DNA from: WTFY01 sp965203725
GTDB lineage: Bacteria > Pseudomonadota > Gammaproteobacteria > UBA4575
Length of the DNA: 64,000 nt
Direction of reading: 5' to 3'
Assembly: GCA_965203725.1 (NCBI GenBank)
Contig: CBDBDH010000001.1
Coordinates: 806,001-870,000 of the forward strand
The notes beneath the pieces are model-generated. The model ran no database searches. It saw only the letters and a list, made by a program, of their open reading frames with translations, and was not told the DNA's origin. Shown here piece after piece: positions 1 through 8,041 of this stretch. Numbering within the stretch: the stretch's first letter is position 1; each line of letters starts with the position of its first letter. The position numbers and the translations under genes are program-made.

Positions 1-1
1 C

Positions 2-1012
2 GTGGATTACGCAATCGGCAATATGGTGTCGGGCCTTGCGGTCTCGCGCACCTGGGGCGATGGTGACTTCGAGGTGGATGCGACCGAGGAGAATGACATC
101 GAGACCGCGCTGACGAGCGTATTCCCCTATCTACGCTATGCCCTGAGCGAGCGAACATCCGTATGGGGCATGCTGGGCTATGGCGAGGGCAGCATGTGGC
201 TCGATGAGAACGCCATCGACCGGTCCACCAAGACGGACCTGGAGATGAACATGGGCGCCCTTGGATTCCGTGGTGACCTGATGACGGCCGACGAGTCCGG
301 CGGCTTTGGCCTGGCGGTGAAATCGGATGTGTTCATTGTCCGCGTGGAGTCGGACGACCATGAAAACCTGGGCTCGATCGATGCGGATACCCGGCGCCTG
401 CGACTGGGCGTTGAGGGATCGCGCAGGGTGGAGCTTGCGCGGGGCAGCCTGCTGCGCTCGTCCCTGGAAGTCGGGGTACGCTATGACGAGGGCGATGCCG
501 ATACCGGTGCAGGAGTTGAGGTCGGTGGTGGCCTGCGCTACACCTGTCCCGAGAAGGGCCTGATCATGGAAGCCAATGCCAGGGGCCTGCTGGCCCACGA
601 ACAAAGCGGTTACGACGAATGGGGGGTCAGCGGCTCGATCCAGTTGCGACCCGGGGCCTCCCAGCGCGGCCTGTCGCTGACCCTGGCGCCGTCGTGGGGC
701 GTGGCCTCCAGCGGGGTCCAGGGCCTGTGGTCACGGGCGGATGCAATCTCCGCGGCCTCCAATCACGAGGCGGACCCCAGGGGACGCCTGGATGCCGAGA
801 TAGCCTATGGCATGGGAGCCCTGGGCGGGATGGGCCTGCTCACCTCGTATACCGCCGTTGAACTCTCGGACAGCAATCCATTCCGGGTCGGCGCGCGTCT
901 CAACGTGGGCACCGCGCTTGAATTGAGTCTTGAAGGTCTCCACCGCAAGGATCCTTACGACAGCGACCTGTCGGAGAATGCGCTGATGCTGCAAAGCGCC
1001 CTGTACTGGTAG
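2..1012 (+). CDS. Outer-membrane beta-barrel protein, C-terminal part (5' partial)
   Basis: The reading frame is open from the window edge, so the gene begins upstream; the GTG at base 2 is probably internal. The 336 visible residues alternate short amphipathic strands with Gly/Asp/Asn-rich turns and contain no long hydrophobic helix. The chain ends in Leu-Tyr-Trp, a terminal aromatic of the kind recognised by the BAM complex in outer-membrane barrels. This fits the translocator domain of an autotransporter or another large surface protein, or a whole barrel. The passenger or signal peptide would be outside the window. The single Cys is in a Thr-Cys-Pro turn. The exact family is not recognised. 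Confidence 0.6.
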   Translation: MDYAIGNMVSGLAVSRTWGDGDFEVDATEENDIETALTSVFPYLRYALSERTSVWGMLGYGEGSMWLDENAIDRSTKTDLEMNMGALGFRGDLMTADESGGFGLAVKSDVFIVRVESDDHENLGSIDADTRRLRLGVEGSRRVELARGSLLRSSLEVGVRYDEGDADTGAGVEVGGGLRYTCPEKGLIMEANARGLLAHEQSGYDEWGVSGSIQLRPGASQRGLSLTLAPSWGVASSGVQGLWSRADAISAASNHEADPRGRLDAEIAYGMGALGGMGLLTSYTAVELSDSNPFRVGARLNVGTALELSLEGLHRKDPYDSDLSENALMLQSALYW

Positions 1013-1049
1013 TTACCCGGCGTTTACCGTTTAGAGCTTGCGAAGCCGC

Positions 1050-1103
1050 AGACCTCAAACCACGCACTAGCCACGGGTGGACCTTCGGGTCCGCCCGAGG
1101 TCT
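1050..1103. terminator. Hairpin between convergent genes, possible bidirectional terminator
   Basis: An inner 9-bp stem (GGGTGGACC at 1075-1083 with GGTCCGCCC at 1088-1096, one G-T wobble, TTCG loop) is nested in an outer AGACCTC/GAGGTCT stem (1050-1056 with 1097-1103). It sits between the 3' ends of the barrel gene and pyrF, where a shared terminator is expected. There is no strong T run on either side, so intrinsic termination is only a suggestion. Confidence 0.45.
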
Positions 1104-1124
1104 TCAGGTCACACGAGAGGAAAT

Positions 1125-1865
1125 TCAGATGCTGGAGGCGCGCTCCTGCAGGGCCCGCTCGATTTCGGACAGGATCGCGCCTGCGGACGCTTGCGGGTAC
1201 TCGGCTTGTGCAATCGGGCGCCCGACCACCAGATGATCCGAACCGTCCAGGATGGCCTGGTAGGGCGTGAGTGATCGCTTGTGCTCATCCTGGGATTCGC
1301 CCGCCGGACGGATCCCGGGGGTAACGATCAGGAAGGCCCGGTTTGGGAAGGCCTCGCGCAACTCGCGCACCGACTGCCCGGAAGCCACCAGCCCTTCACA
1401 GCCGGCATCGAGTGCGTGTTTCGCGCGTTGGCGCACCACCGTTGACACCTCCGGTGCAGGACCTGCGCCCGGTGCTGCGAGATCACTGCCGTCCATGCTC
1501 GAGAGCAGAGTGACCATCAGCAGGGCGGGTTTTTCCCCGCGCCGACCGGCTTTTGCCGCGCGCACGGTGGCTTCGTTGCCCTGCAGGGTCAGCAGTTCCA
1601 GCGCCCCGGCAAATTCATCCGGCATGTTGCGCAGTGCGGCGCGCACCGTATTGTCAATGTCGCCGATCTTCAGATCGAGGAACACTTTCTTGCCCTGGTC
1701 CAGCAGGCGCTCGACATAGCTCCAGCCGGCGCCCATGAACAGTTGCCAGCCGACCTTGTAGAAACCCACTGCCTCCCCAAGGTCACCGACCAGCGCATCG
1801 GCCGCGTCCGCGGTGTCGAAATCCAGGGCGACGATCAGGTGGTCGGAGGCGGATCGTTCAGTCAT
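1125..1865 (-). CDS. pyrF: Orotidine 5'-phosphate decarboxylase
   Basis: Catalyses the last step of de novo UMP synthesis, decarboxylation of OMP, in the cytoplasm. The catalytic Asp-x-Lys-x-x-Asp motif appears as DLKIGD (D64, K66, D69), and the phosphate-binding Val-Val-Gly-Arg-Pro lies near the C-terminus. From the ATG at 1865 the protein is 246 residues, the usual length. The frame stays open another 51 codons upstream, but that extension has no family similarity and precedes the conserved start LIVALDF, so I use the internal ATG. The gene stands alone and converges on the barrel gene; pyrE is about 23 kb away. Confidence 0.95.
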   Translation of the reverse strand: MTERSASDHLIVALDFDTADAADALVGDLGEAVGFYKVGWQLFMGAGWSYVERLLDQGKKVFLDLKIGDIDNTVRAALRNMPDEFAGALELLTLQGNEATVRAAKAGRRGEKPALLMVTLLSSMDGSDLAAPGAGPAPEVSTVVRQRAKHALDAGCEGLVASGQSVRELREAFPNRAFLIVTPGIRPAGESQDEHKRSLTPYQAILDGSDHLVVGRPIAQAEYPQASAGAILSEIERALQERASSI

Positions 1866-1978
1866 GAGGGAGGAATGCAGGGTAGCGGCGCGTGCTCGAG
1901 AACCTTTTTCTCTGCACGCTGCCAAAAACGTCGAGTGAAGACCCGCTTTGCCAGCGTACTCCTGTTTCGGGCCAGCCC

Positions 1979-2044
1979 GGCATCCACCCAGTCTCCATCC
2001 AGGTAGCACTGTTCGCAAAACAGGAAAGGGTCGCTCGGCTTCAT
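1979..2044 (-). pseudogene. Possible fossil of a succinate-semialdehyde dehydrogenase N-terminus
   Basis: The first 22 codons of a 60-codon minus-strand frame (start ATG at 2044) read MKPSDPFLFCEQCYLDGDWV followed by Asp-Ala. This resembles the N-terminus of GabD-type aldehyde dehydrogenases, which typically run Lys-x-x-Asp-Pro-x-Leu-Phe-(x)-Gln-(x)-(x)-Tyr-Ile-(Asp/Asn)-Gly-x-Trp-Val-Asp-Ala. Similarity stops abruptly after that and the rest of the frame is unrelated. I infer a remnant left by a deletion or rearrangement upstream of pyrF. The match is from memory of the family and is short, so chance is possible. Confidence 0.35.
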
Positions 2045-2355
2045 GACGGCTCCGGCAAGGGGTCTATCAGGTGGTGGCAGTTGTCCTGGTCAGTATTGTA
2101 GCGGTTTGCCCGAAGACCGTGAAACCCCGGTGCTGGCATCGTTGGGTCATGCAGCCAACGGCTTGCGGCAGGTTGAATGCCCGGGGACAAGGCCCGTGTG
2201 CCCGCCTGCACCAAGCCGCCCGTCCGGTTGAGGTCTGGCAGGTGAGACTGTAGGCTTTGTCTTGGCTTGTGTGCACGCCGCCTGTGTGCCGAAGGCCGTC
2301 GCCTTCGTTTATCAGGCATGGGTTGGGCCATGCGTGTACTTGTGCAGGGCGACTG
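2045..2355. other. Gene-poor region with one hairpin
   Basis: I see no convincing coding frame on either strand. A hairpin CGAAGGC-CGTC-GCCTTCG lies at 2290-2307 and is followed by TTT on the plus strand, resembling a weak terminator or leader structure just before the GPP34 gene. No clear sigma-70 promoter was recognised. Confidence 0.4.
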
Positions 2356-3540
2356 ATGCTGACATTCACAGAGGAACTCTTGCTGCTGCTGGGGGACGAG
2401 GAAGGCCTGTTTCTTCCCGTCAAGGAACACGCCTTCGAATGTGCCCTGGCGGGTGCCGTCCTGATGGATCTTGCCTTTGCCTTCCGTATCGACACGGACC
2501 TGCAGGCGCTCGTGGTCACAGACCCCGCACCTACGGGCAATCCGATGCTCGATTATGTGCTGGCCAAGATCGTCGCACGCACGGACATCACCGACACCCC
2601 GACATGGCTCAAGGTACTGGCCACCGAGGATGCCGCGGTCATCCGCGAGCAGGCCCTGGACAGCCTGGTCGAGCGCCGCATCCTGAAAAGACAGCACAGC
2701 CGCTTTTTGGGCGTGTTCCGTTCCGTATGCTATCCCACCCGGGACGAGCGGCCCGTGCAGGCGATCAAGTCACGCATCGAGGCGGTGATCGCCGATGAGA
2801 TCCCGGACCCGCGGGACGTGGCCCTGGTCTGCCTGGTGGACGCCTGCCAGATACTCCCTGACCTGTTTCCCGAGTGGGAGGAAAAGCGCACCAACTCCCG
2901 GCTTGAACTGTTGCGCAGGATGGACCTGATCGGGCGCGAGCTCACCGGGACCATCACCGAAATCCAGAGCCGGATCATCAGCGCGGCACGTGCCCAGGCG
3001 CAACGCTTCAGGAACTCGCTGCTGACCCTGGCCTCGGTGGGCAGCATAGCTGCGCTCGCCACCCTGCTGGTGCCGAGTATCGGGGTTCCAGACCGCTATG
3101 GTTCCTCACTCCCCGGGCTGCTCTGGTTCGACGGGTTCTGGAAACAGTTCAGCGGCTACCTGCTGCTTGCGCTCAGCATGGCCGGCCTGGTGGTGGCCGT
3201 CGCCATCAAGAAGCAGTTGCTGGCCTGGGTTTCGGGCTCGCATCGCTGGAGGCTTTCCCACATCGTGCTCGGCCTCGGCTGTATATTCGCCCTTTTCGTT
3301 CACACGGGATTTCGTCTGGGGACCAACCTGAATGCCGTGCTGATGGGCAGCTATCTCGCTGTGCTGCTGTCGGGTGCACTGGTCGGGATGGTGGCCGGCG
3401 GTGAGCCGCGACTGCTCAAGCAGGTGGGCCTGGGCAAGATCGGTACGGTCCGGCGCACCCTGCTCTGGGTGCATGCCCTGGCGCTTTGCCCGTTGCCGGC
3501 CCTTCTTATCGTCCACGTCCTGTCTGTGTATCTCTACTAA
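2356..3540 (+). CDS. GPP34-domain protein fused to a dihaem cytochrome b-like membrane domain
   Basis: The N-terminal half (about residues 1-205) starts LTFTEELLLLLGDEEG and resembles the GPP34/GOLPH3-like fold, a lipid- and protein-binding domain. The C-terminal half has about five hydrophobic segments. Two of them carry histidines spaced exactly His-x13-His: H302/H316 and H373/H387. In cytochrome b of the bc1 complex the same spacing on two helices ligates two stacked b haems, so I infer a membrane dihaem electron conduit. The ATG at 2356 is chosen because the family N-terminus begins there; the 33 upstream codons look non-coding. The stop is 11 bases before the multihaem cytochrome start, so the two are probably co-transcribed. 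The GPP34 assignment is by pattern and the haem assignment is inference. Confidence 0.65.
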   Translation: MLTFTEELLLLLGDEEGLFLPVKEHAFECALAGAVLMDLAFAFRIDTDLQALVVTDPAPTGNPMLDYVLAKIVARTDITDTPTWLKVLATEDAAVIREQALDSLVERRILKRQHSRFLGVFRSVCYPTRDERPVQAIKSRIEAVIADEIPDPRDVALVCLVDACQILPDLFPEWEEKRTNSRLELLRRMDLIGRELTGTITEIQSRIISAARAQAQRFRNSLLTLASVGSIAALATLLVPSIGVPDRYGSSLPGLLWFDGFWKQFSGYLLLALSMAGLVVAVAIKKQLLAWVSGSHRWRLSHIVLGLGCIFALFVHTGFRLGTNLNAVLMGSYLAVLLSGALVGMVAGGEPRLLKQVGLGKIGTVRRTLLWVHALALCPLPALLIVHVLSVYLY

Positions 3541-3551
3541 GGAAACGCTGC

Positions 3552-5027
3552 ATGATTCGAAGGCTCATGCAGATCGTGCTGGTGGCGACCCTGCTGGGGG
3601 CTGCATACCTGGTCGTGACGATGACCGTCGCCGGGGACCGCCGGGTGCTGCTGGGCGGCAAGACCACCGACGCCCATCACCAGCTCGAGCTATCCTGCGA
3701 GACCTGCCACGGAAAATCCGTGTTCGCGGGTGCGAAGGCTGCAGAAAAGGCGCTGAACAAAAACTGCCGGAAGTGCCATGAGGACGAGCTGAAGGCGGCC
3801 AAGGACAGCCACTCGAGAAAGCGCTTCCGCAACCCGCGCATGGCGCAGTACTGGGATCTGCTCGATGCGCGGCGCTGCACGAGCTGTCACATTGAGCACC
3901 GCCCTGAGATCACGCGAGCGGGCGCCGTCACCGTCGCGATGGATTTTTGCGTGGCCTGCCACTCCGAGGGCGAGCAGGATATCCGAGCGACCCGGGCCAG
4001 CCATGCCGGGCTGGAGTTCACGACCTGCGCATCTGCAGGCTGCCATAATTTCCACGACAACCAGGCGCTCTTCGAGGATTTCCTGCTCGCGCATGCCGGT
4101 CGGCCCGAACCGGCACGACCGGCGGTGCACGCACTGTCCGCACGCTACCTGGCCCTGCCGGTGTCCGCAGACAAGGCCCTGGGGCGAGAGGATGCCGTGG
4201 CACCGCCACATGCACTTGCTGACCCCAGTGCACTGGATCACTGGGTGGAGTCTGGCCATGCACAGGCGGGGGTCAACTGCACGGACTGCCATGTGCCCAA
4301 GCCGTCCCGGGATGCGCCGAACGCCGAGGCATTGGCGCACTGGATTGATGTGCCGGCGATGGATGCGTGCAGGGACTGCCACAAGCCGCAGGCCGGTACC
4401 TTTGTGCAGGGACGCCACGGCATGCGCCAGCACCCCCATATCGCAAAACCGAGGGATGCTGGCCGCGGTCTTTCCGGGGCCGTGCCTGCCTGGATGAGTC
4501 GCTGGCTCAGGGACCCGGTCCTGCCTGCGGTGATGACCGTGGGGGAGGCCCGCCTGCCCATGCATGCCGATGTGGACCCTTCCACGGCGCTCAGTTGCAG
4601 CACCTGTCATCGCGCACATGCCCTCGATACGGTCCGGGCCGCGGTGGACGCCTGCGCCTCCTGTCACGACGATGTGCATACCCGCAGCTACTTTAACAGC
4701 CCCCACCATGCGCTGTGGCAACGGGAGCAAGACGGCGAGGGCCCGCCCGGCAGTGGCGTCAGCTGTGCAAGTTGTCACATGCCAAAACTCGAACACCGCA
4801 GGCAGGTGCGCACTAACCACAACCAGAATGACAACCTGCGGCCCAACGAGAAAATGGTACGCACGGTCTGCCTCGACTGCCACAGCCTCGGCTTCTCACT
4901 GGATGCGCTCGCCGATGCCGCACTCATCCGGCAGAACTTCACCGGCAAGCCCGCGATTCACGTGCAAAGCATCGACTGGGCCATCGCACGCAGCCTGTCA
5001 AATCCTGACACACCGAAGAACCGATGA
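3552..5027 (+). CDS. Multihaem c-type cytochrome, eleven predicted haems
   Basis: A 491-residue protein with an N-terminal membrane segment (about residues 5-27) that exports or anchors it in the periplasm. I count ten CxxCH motifs (CETCH, CRKCH, CTSCH, CVACH, CTDCH, CRDCH, CSTCH, CASCH twice, CLDCH) plus one CASAGCH. The last is a CX4CH type, known from cytochrome c3 proteins. Many extra His residues could act as distal ligands. The start ATG at 3552 has an AAGGAAA ribosome-binding site just upstream; a longer frame begins inside the preceding gene and lacks one. Adjacent to the cytochrome b-like gene and a haem-binding Tll0287-type protein, it probably carries electrons across the periplasm. 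Substrate and partners are unknown. Confidence 0.85.
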   Translation: MIRRLMQIVLVATLLGAAYLVVTMTVAGDRRVLLGGKTTDAHHQLELSCETCHGKSVFAGAKAAEKALNKNCRKCHEDELKAAKDSHSRKRFRNPRMAQYWDLLDARRCTSCHIEHRPEITRAGAVTVAMDFCVACHSEGEQDIRATRASHAGLEFTTCASAGCHNFHDNQALFEDFLLAHAGRPEPARPAVHALSARYLALPVSADKALGREDAVAPPHALADPSALDHWVESGHAQAGVNCTDCHVPKPSRDAPNAEALAHWIDVPAMDACRDCHKPQAGTFVQGRHGMRQHPHIAKPRDAGRGLSGAVPAWMSRWLRDPVLPAVMTVGEARLPMHADVDPSTALSCSTCHRAHALDTVRAAVDACASCHDDVHTRSYFNSPHHALWQREQDGEGPPGSGVSCASCHMPKLEHRRQVRTNHNQNDNLRPNEKMVRTVCLDCHSLGFSLDALADAALIRQNFTGKPAIHVQSIDWAIARSLSNPDTPKNR

Positions 5028-5121
5028 AAGACCGTGCCCCGTGTACGCCGTGCGCCCCTTGATGCAGCACACGAATTTCAACGACAATGTGTTTTTTGAT
5101 GCCGGACGAAAGACATCAGTC

Positions 5122-5685
5122 ATGAAGCACATTGCAGCGCTAGCCGGGCTCTTATGGGGGATGTGTGTGGCCATGACAGCCGCGGCAGGCTCCGAGGGCA
5201 TCTCCTACGGGAAGGTCACCGACATGCTCTACCAGGTGATGTCAGCCAATCGCGAAGTCTACACCCGTGTTGTGGTCCAGCGCCTGACCGTGGACGAGAA
5301 GATTCTGACAGCATCGGAGCATTTTGAGGACAATGCAGGCCTGCCCCTGCCGTCACAGATGTTTCGTTTTGTGGCCGAGGAAGTGCTGGACAACACCGAA
5401 GACTTTTCCTATTCACTGCTGTCCCTGCACCCGATCAACAAGAAGAACGGGCCTGCCACGGAGTTGGAGCGACAGGGGCTTGAACATGTTGCCAACGTGC
5501 CGGGAGAAAACTTTTACGGCGAAGAGGAACTCGGCGGTGAACGCTACTTCAGTGCGGTGTACCCTGATTATGCGGTCGTTGAAGCCTGTGTCCAGTGCCA
5601 CAACCATCACAAGGATTCCCCGCGCAAGGATCTCCGCGTGGGCGATGTAATGGGCGGTGTGGTGATTCGCATCCCCCTGGACTGA
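5122..5685 (+). CDS. Secreted Tll0287-like (DUF3365) monohaem protein
   Basis: A 187-residue protein with a signal peptide (about residues 1-22, ending Ala-Ala-Ala-Gly). It has the features of Tll0287/DUF3365 domains: PLPSQMFRFVAEE in the middle, then SLHPINKKNGP, then a Phe-Ser-Ala-Val-Tyr-Pro stretch before the haem motif CVQCH, and a C-terminal GDVMGGVVIRIPL. These domains bind one haem covalently and often act as periplasmic sensors. ATG 5122 is preferred because the hydrophobic signal begins there. It sits 94 bases after the multihaem cytochrome in the same direction, suggesting one redox unit. Whether it relays electrons or senses is not determined. Confidence 0.75.
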   Translation: MKHIAALAGLLWGMCVAMTAAAGSEGISYGKVTDMLYQVMSANREVYTRVVVQRLTVDEKILTASEHFEDNAGLPLPSQMFRFVAEEVLDNTEDFSYSLLSLHPINKKNGPATELERQGLEHVANVPGENFYGEEELGGERYFSAVYPDYAVVEACVQCHNHHKDSPRKDLRVGDVMGGVVIRIPLD

Positions 5686-5887
5686 CGGGCACGTCTGATT
5701 GGAAGAAAACTCCCCTGCAATGGCCTGGACAGGAGACTCGGCGGATGCGCCTTGAACAGGCCTTACAGGCTGGACGGCGGCCACGGATATTCCTTATCCT
5801 GAGATCAGGGTCTAATCTTTCCTGCGCCGGACACTAGCCCCCGCAAAACGCCGAGACAGACAACCCGACCCCAGGAGTGGAATCACT

Positions 5888-6316
5888 ATGCAAAAACTGC
5901 CTCATCACTACGCCGTAGGCGCCGAAGGCCGGCCCACCGGTACCATCACCACCCAGGTCGACGGCCTGGAAACACTTGAAGTCGCCGCACCGAAACAGTT
6001 CGATGGCCCAGGCGACAAGTGGTCGCCCGAGGACATGCTGGTGGCCAGTGCCGCCGACTGCCTGATCCTGACCTTCCGGGCCATCGCCACGGCCTCGAAA
6101 CTGGATTGGGTGAGCCTGACCTGTGATGCGCAGGGCACGCTCGATTCTGTCGAGCACGTGACCCGCTTTACCGACCTGCACCTCACCGCCACGCTCAAGA
6201 TCGGACCTAACGAGAACCCTGAGAAGGCCACCAGGCTGCTGGAAAAAGCCGAGCAAGTCTGCCTGGTCACCAACTCGCTCAGTTCGCAAGTCCACCTGAG
6301 CGTGCGCATCGCCTGA
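5888..6316 (+). CDS. OsmC/Ohr family protein
   Basis: A 142-residue protein of typical OsmC-family length. The conserved central segment SPEDMLVASAADCLILTF holds the first cysteine, and EQVCLVTNSL holds the second, at the spacing used by OsmC/Ohr thiol peroxidases that reduce organic hydroperoxides. It is closest in character to the OsmC-like subgroup rather than classical Ohr. An AGGAG sequence lies about ten bases before the ATG. It precedes hemB by about 100 bases in the same direction. Substrate is not known. Confidence 0.85.
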   Translation: MQKLPHHYAVGAEGRPTGTITTQVDGLETLEVAAPKQFDGPGDKWSPEDMLVASAADCLILTFRAIATASKLDWVSLTCDAQGTLDSVEHVTRFTDLHLTATLKIGPNENPEKATRLLEKAEQVCLVTNSLSSQVHLSVRIA

Positions 6317-6415
6317 GACCGGGCGCGAGGCGGGTCCTGCAGGGCCTTCAAGACAGCACACCCCGGCTTTGCTACTATCGGCAAACGCCCACATCCAGGA
6401 GCCCTGAAACGTTCC

Positions 6416-7411
6416 ATGAGCCCCCGCTACCCCAGCACCCGCATGCGCAGAATGCGTGCCGATGCGTTCTCGCGTGACCTGATGTGCGAACACCGCGTAC
6501 AGGCCACGGACCTGGTCTGGCCGGTATTCGTGCAGGAAGGCGAAGGGCGAGAGCCCGTACCCTCAATGCCGGGCGTCGAGCGCCTCGGCATCGAGGCCCT
6601 GGTCGAGGAGGCCGGACAGGCACATGCGCTCGGGATCCCCGCAGTGGCCGTATTTCCCGTGGTCGGGGCCGACAGGAAGTCCGAACGGGCCGAGGAGGCG
6701 TACAACCCGGACGGCATCGCCCAGCGCGCCATCGCCGCCCTCAAGCAGGCCCTCCCCGAGCTCGGCGTGATCAGCGACGTCGCCCTGGATCCGTTCACCT
6801 CCCACGGCCAGGACGGGCTGATCGACGAGAAAGGCTACGTGGTCAACGATGCGACGGTCGAGGTGCTAGTCGAGCAGGCCCTGTCGCATGCCCGGGCCGG
6901 GGCCGATACCGTCGCGCCCTCGGACATGATGGACGGGCGCATCGGCAGCATCCGCCACAGCCTGGAAGTCAACGGCTTTCACAACACGAGAATCCTGGCC
7001 TATTCCGCCAAGTACGCCTCGGCCTTTTACGGGCCGTTTCGCGATGCCGTGGGTTCTGCCGTAAACCTCGCAGGCGGGGACAAGTATTCCTACCAGATGG
7101 ACCCGGCCAATGCCGACGAGGCGCTTCGCGAGGTGGCACTCGATATCGAGGAGGGCGCGGACATCGTCATGATCAAGCCGGGCCTGCCGTACCTGGATAT
7201 CGTACGGCGCACCAAGCAGCAATTCGGCATGCCGACCTTCGTCTACCAGGTCAGCGGTGAATACAGCATGCTCAAGGCCGCCGCAGAAAGTGGCTGGCTC
7301 AAGGAGCGAGACTGCGTGCTGGAGTCGCTGCTTGCCTTCAAGCGCGCAGGGGCGGATGCCATCCTGACGTACTACGCCAAGGAGGTGGCGCGCTGGCTGG
7401 CCGAGACCTGA
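6416..7411 (+). CDS. hemB: Delta-aminolevulinic acid dehydratase (porphobilinogen synthase)
   Basis: Condenses two 5-aminolevulinate molecules to porphobilinogen in haem synthesis. The 331-residue chain has both Schiff-base lysines, K199 (YSAKYAS) and K254 (MIKPGLPYL). The metal-site segment reads DVALDPFTSHGQDG with aspartates (D121, D125) where zinc enzymes have cysteines, so it is the magnesium-dependent type known from Pseudomonas. The N-terminus PSTRMRRMRADAFSRDL is the family pattern. Its TGA overlaps the next gene. Haem supply fits the nearby cytochrome cluster, though hemB is a housekeeping gene. Confidence 0.97.
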   Translation: MSPRYPSTRMRRMRADAFSRDLMCEHRVQATDLVWPVFVQEGEGREPVPSMPGVERLGIEALVEEAGQAHALGIPAVAVFPVVGADRKSERAEEAYNPDGIAQRAIAALKQALPELGVISDVALDPFTSHGQDGLIDEKGYVVNDATVEVLVEQALSHARAGADTVAPSDMMDGRIGSIRHSLEVNGFHNTRILAYSAKYASAFYGPFRDAVGSAVNLAGGDKYSYQMDPANADEALREVALDIEEGADIVMIKPGLPYLDIVRRTKQQFGMPTFVYQVSGEYSMLKAAAESGWLKERDCVLESLLAFKRAGADAILTYYAKEVARWLAET

Positions 7412-7956
7412 GCCGATTTTACTACTTCGCGTACGGCTCCAACCTGCTAACCGGCAGACTCACCGAACCCGGCCGGTGTCCTTCCGCGCAGTATTGCGCA
7501 AACGCGTACGCCGATCACTTCACACTTGAGTTCTCGAAAAAAGGCAAAACGGACGATTCCGGCAAAGCCACCCTGGTCCCCTCTCGTGGACGGCGCCAGC
7601 ACGGCGTGGTGTTCACCATCGAAACCGGCGAACTTGAAAACCTAGACCGGGCGGAATCCGACTACCGCCGGGAGGACCATTTCCAGGTAACCACCGCAGA
7701 CACGAAGGACCGCCTGAGTGTGAAAACCTACTTTGCACTCGATGCGTGCACATTCCCGGGCCTCGTGCCGTTTGACTGGTACCTTGCCCTGATGGTTGCC
7801 GGCGCCAGGGAGCACGGGCTTCCTGCAACGGTGATCGCTTCCTATCGAAACACCCGCTACCTCGTGGACCGGGACGAGACCCGCCGGGCCCTTGCGCTCA
7901 GGATTCTCAAGGAGGCCGGCTATGACAGTATGGCGCAGGTACTGGCACAGAATTGA
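7408..7956 (+). CDS. Gamma-glutamylcyclotransferase-like protein, apparent CTG start
   Basis: The frame encodes FYYFAYGSNLLTGRL near its N-terminus, the substrate-binding Tyr-Gly-Ser-Asn signature of the gamma-glutamylcyclotransferase/AIG2 fold. The likely catalytic Glu is in LDRAESDYRRE. No ATG, GTG or TTG lies upstream of YGSN in this frame; the first conventional start (GTG 7606) would delete the active-site loop. The CTG at 7408 overlaps the hemB stop in a CTGA, so I infer coupled initiation there, giving 182 residues. The substrate may be a gamma-glutamyl amine or peptide. The C-terminus (KEAGYDSMAQVL) is well conserved in style. Confidence 0.7.
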   Translation: MSRFYYFAYGSNLLTGRLTEPGRCPSAQYCANAYADHFTLEFSKKGKTDDSGKATLVPSRGRRQHGVVFTIETGELENLDRAESDYRREDHFQVTTADTKDRLSVKTYFALDACTFPGLVPFDWYLALMVAGAREHGLPATVIASYRNTRYLVDRDETRRALALRILKEAGYDSMAQVLAQN

Positions 7957-8041
7957 CGGCCCTGCCGGTGCACCTCATCCATGCACCGCCACCCCCACTG
8001 GACATCTTGCCTGGATCGGGTCTTCACCCCGGCCAGTAGGC

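Noticed and set aside
7606..7956. GTG 7606 as the start of the cyclotransferase-like gene
   Set aside because: It would remove the Tyr-Gly-Ser-Asn substrate loop that is clearly encoded upstream in the same frame.
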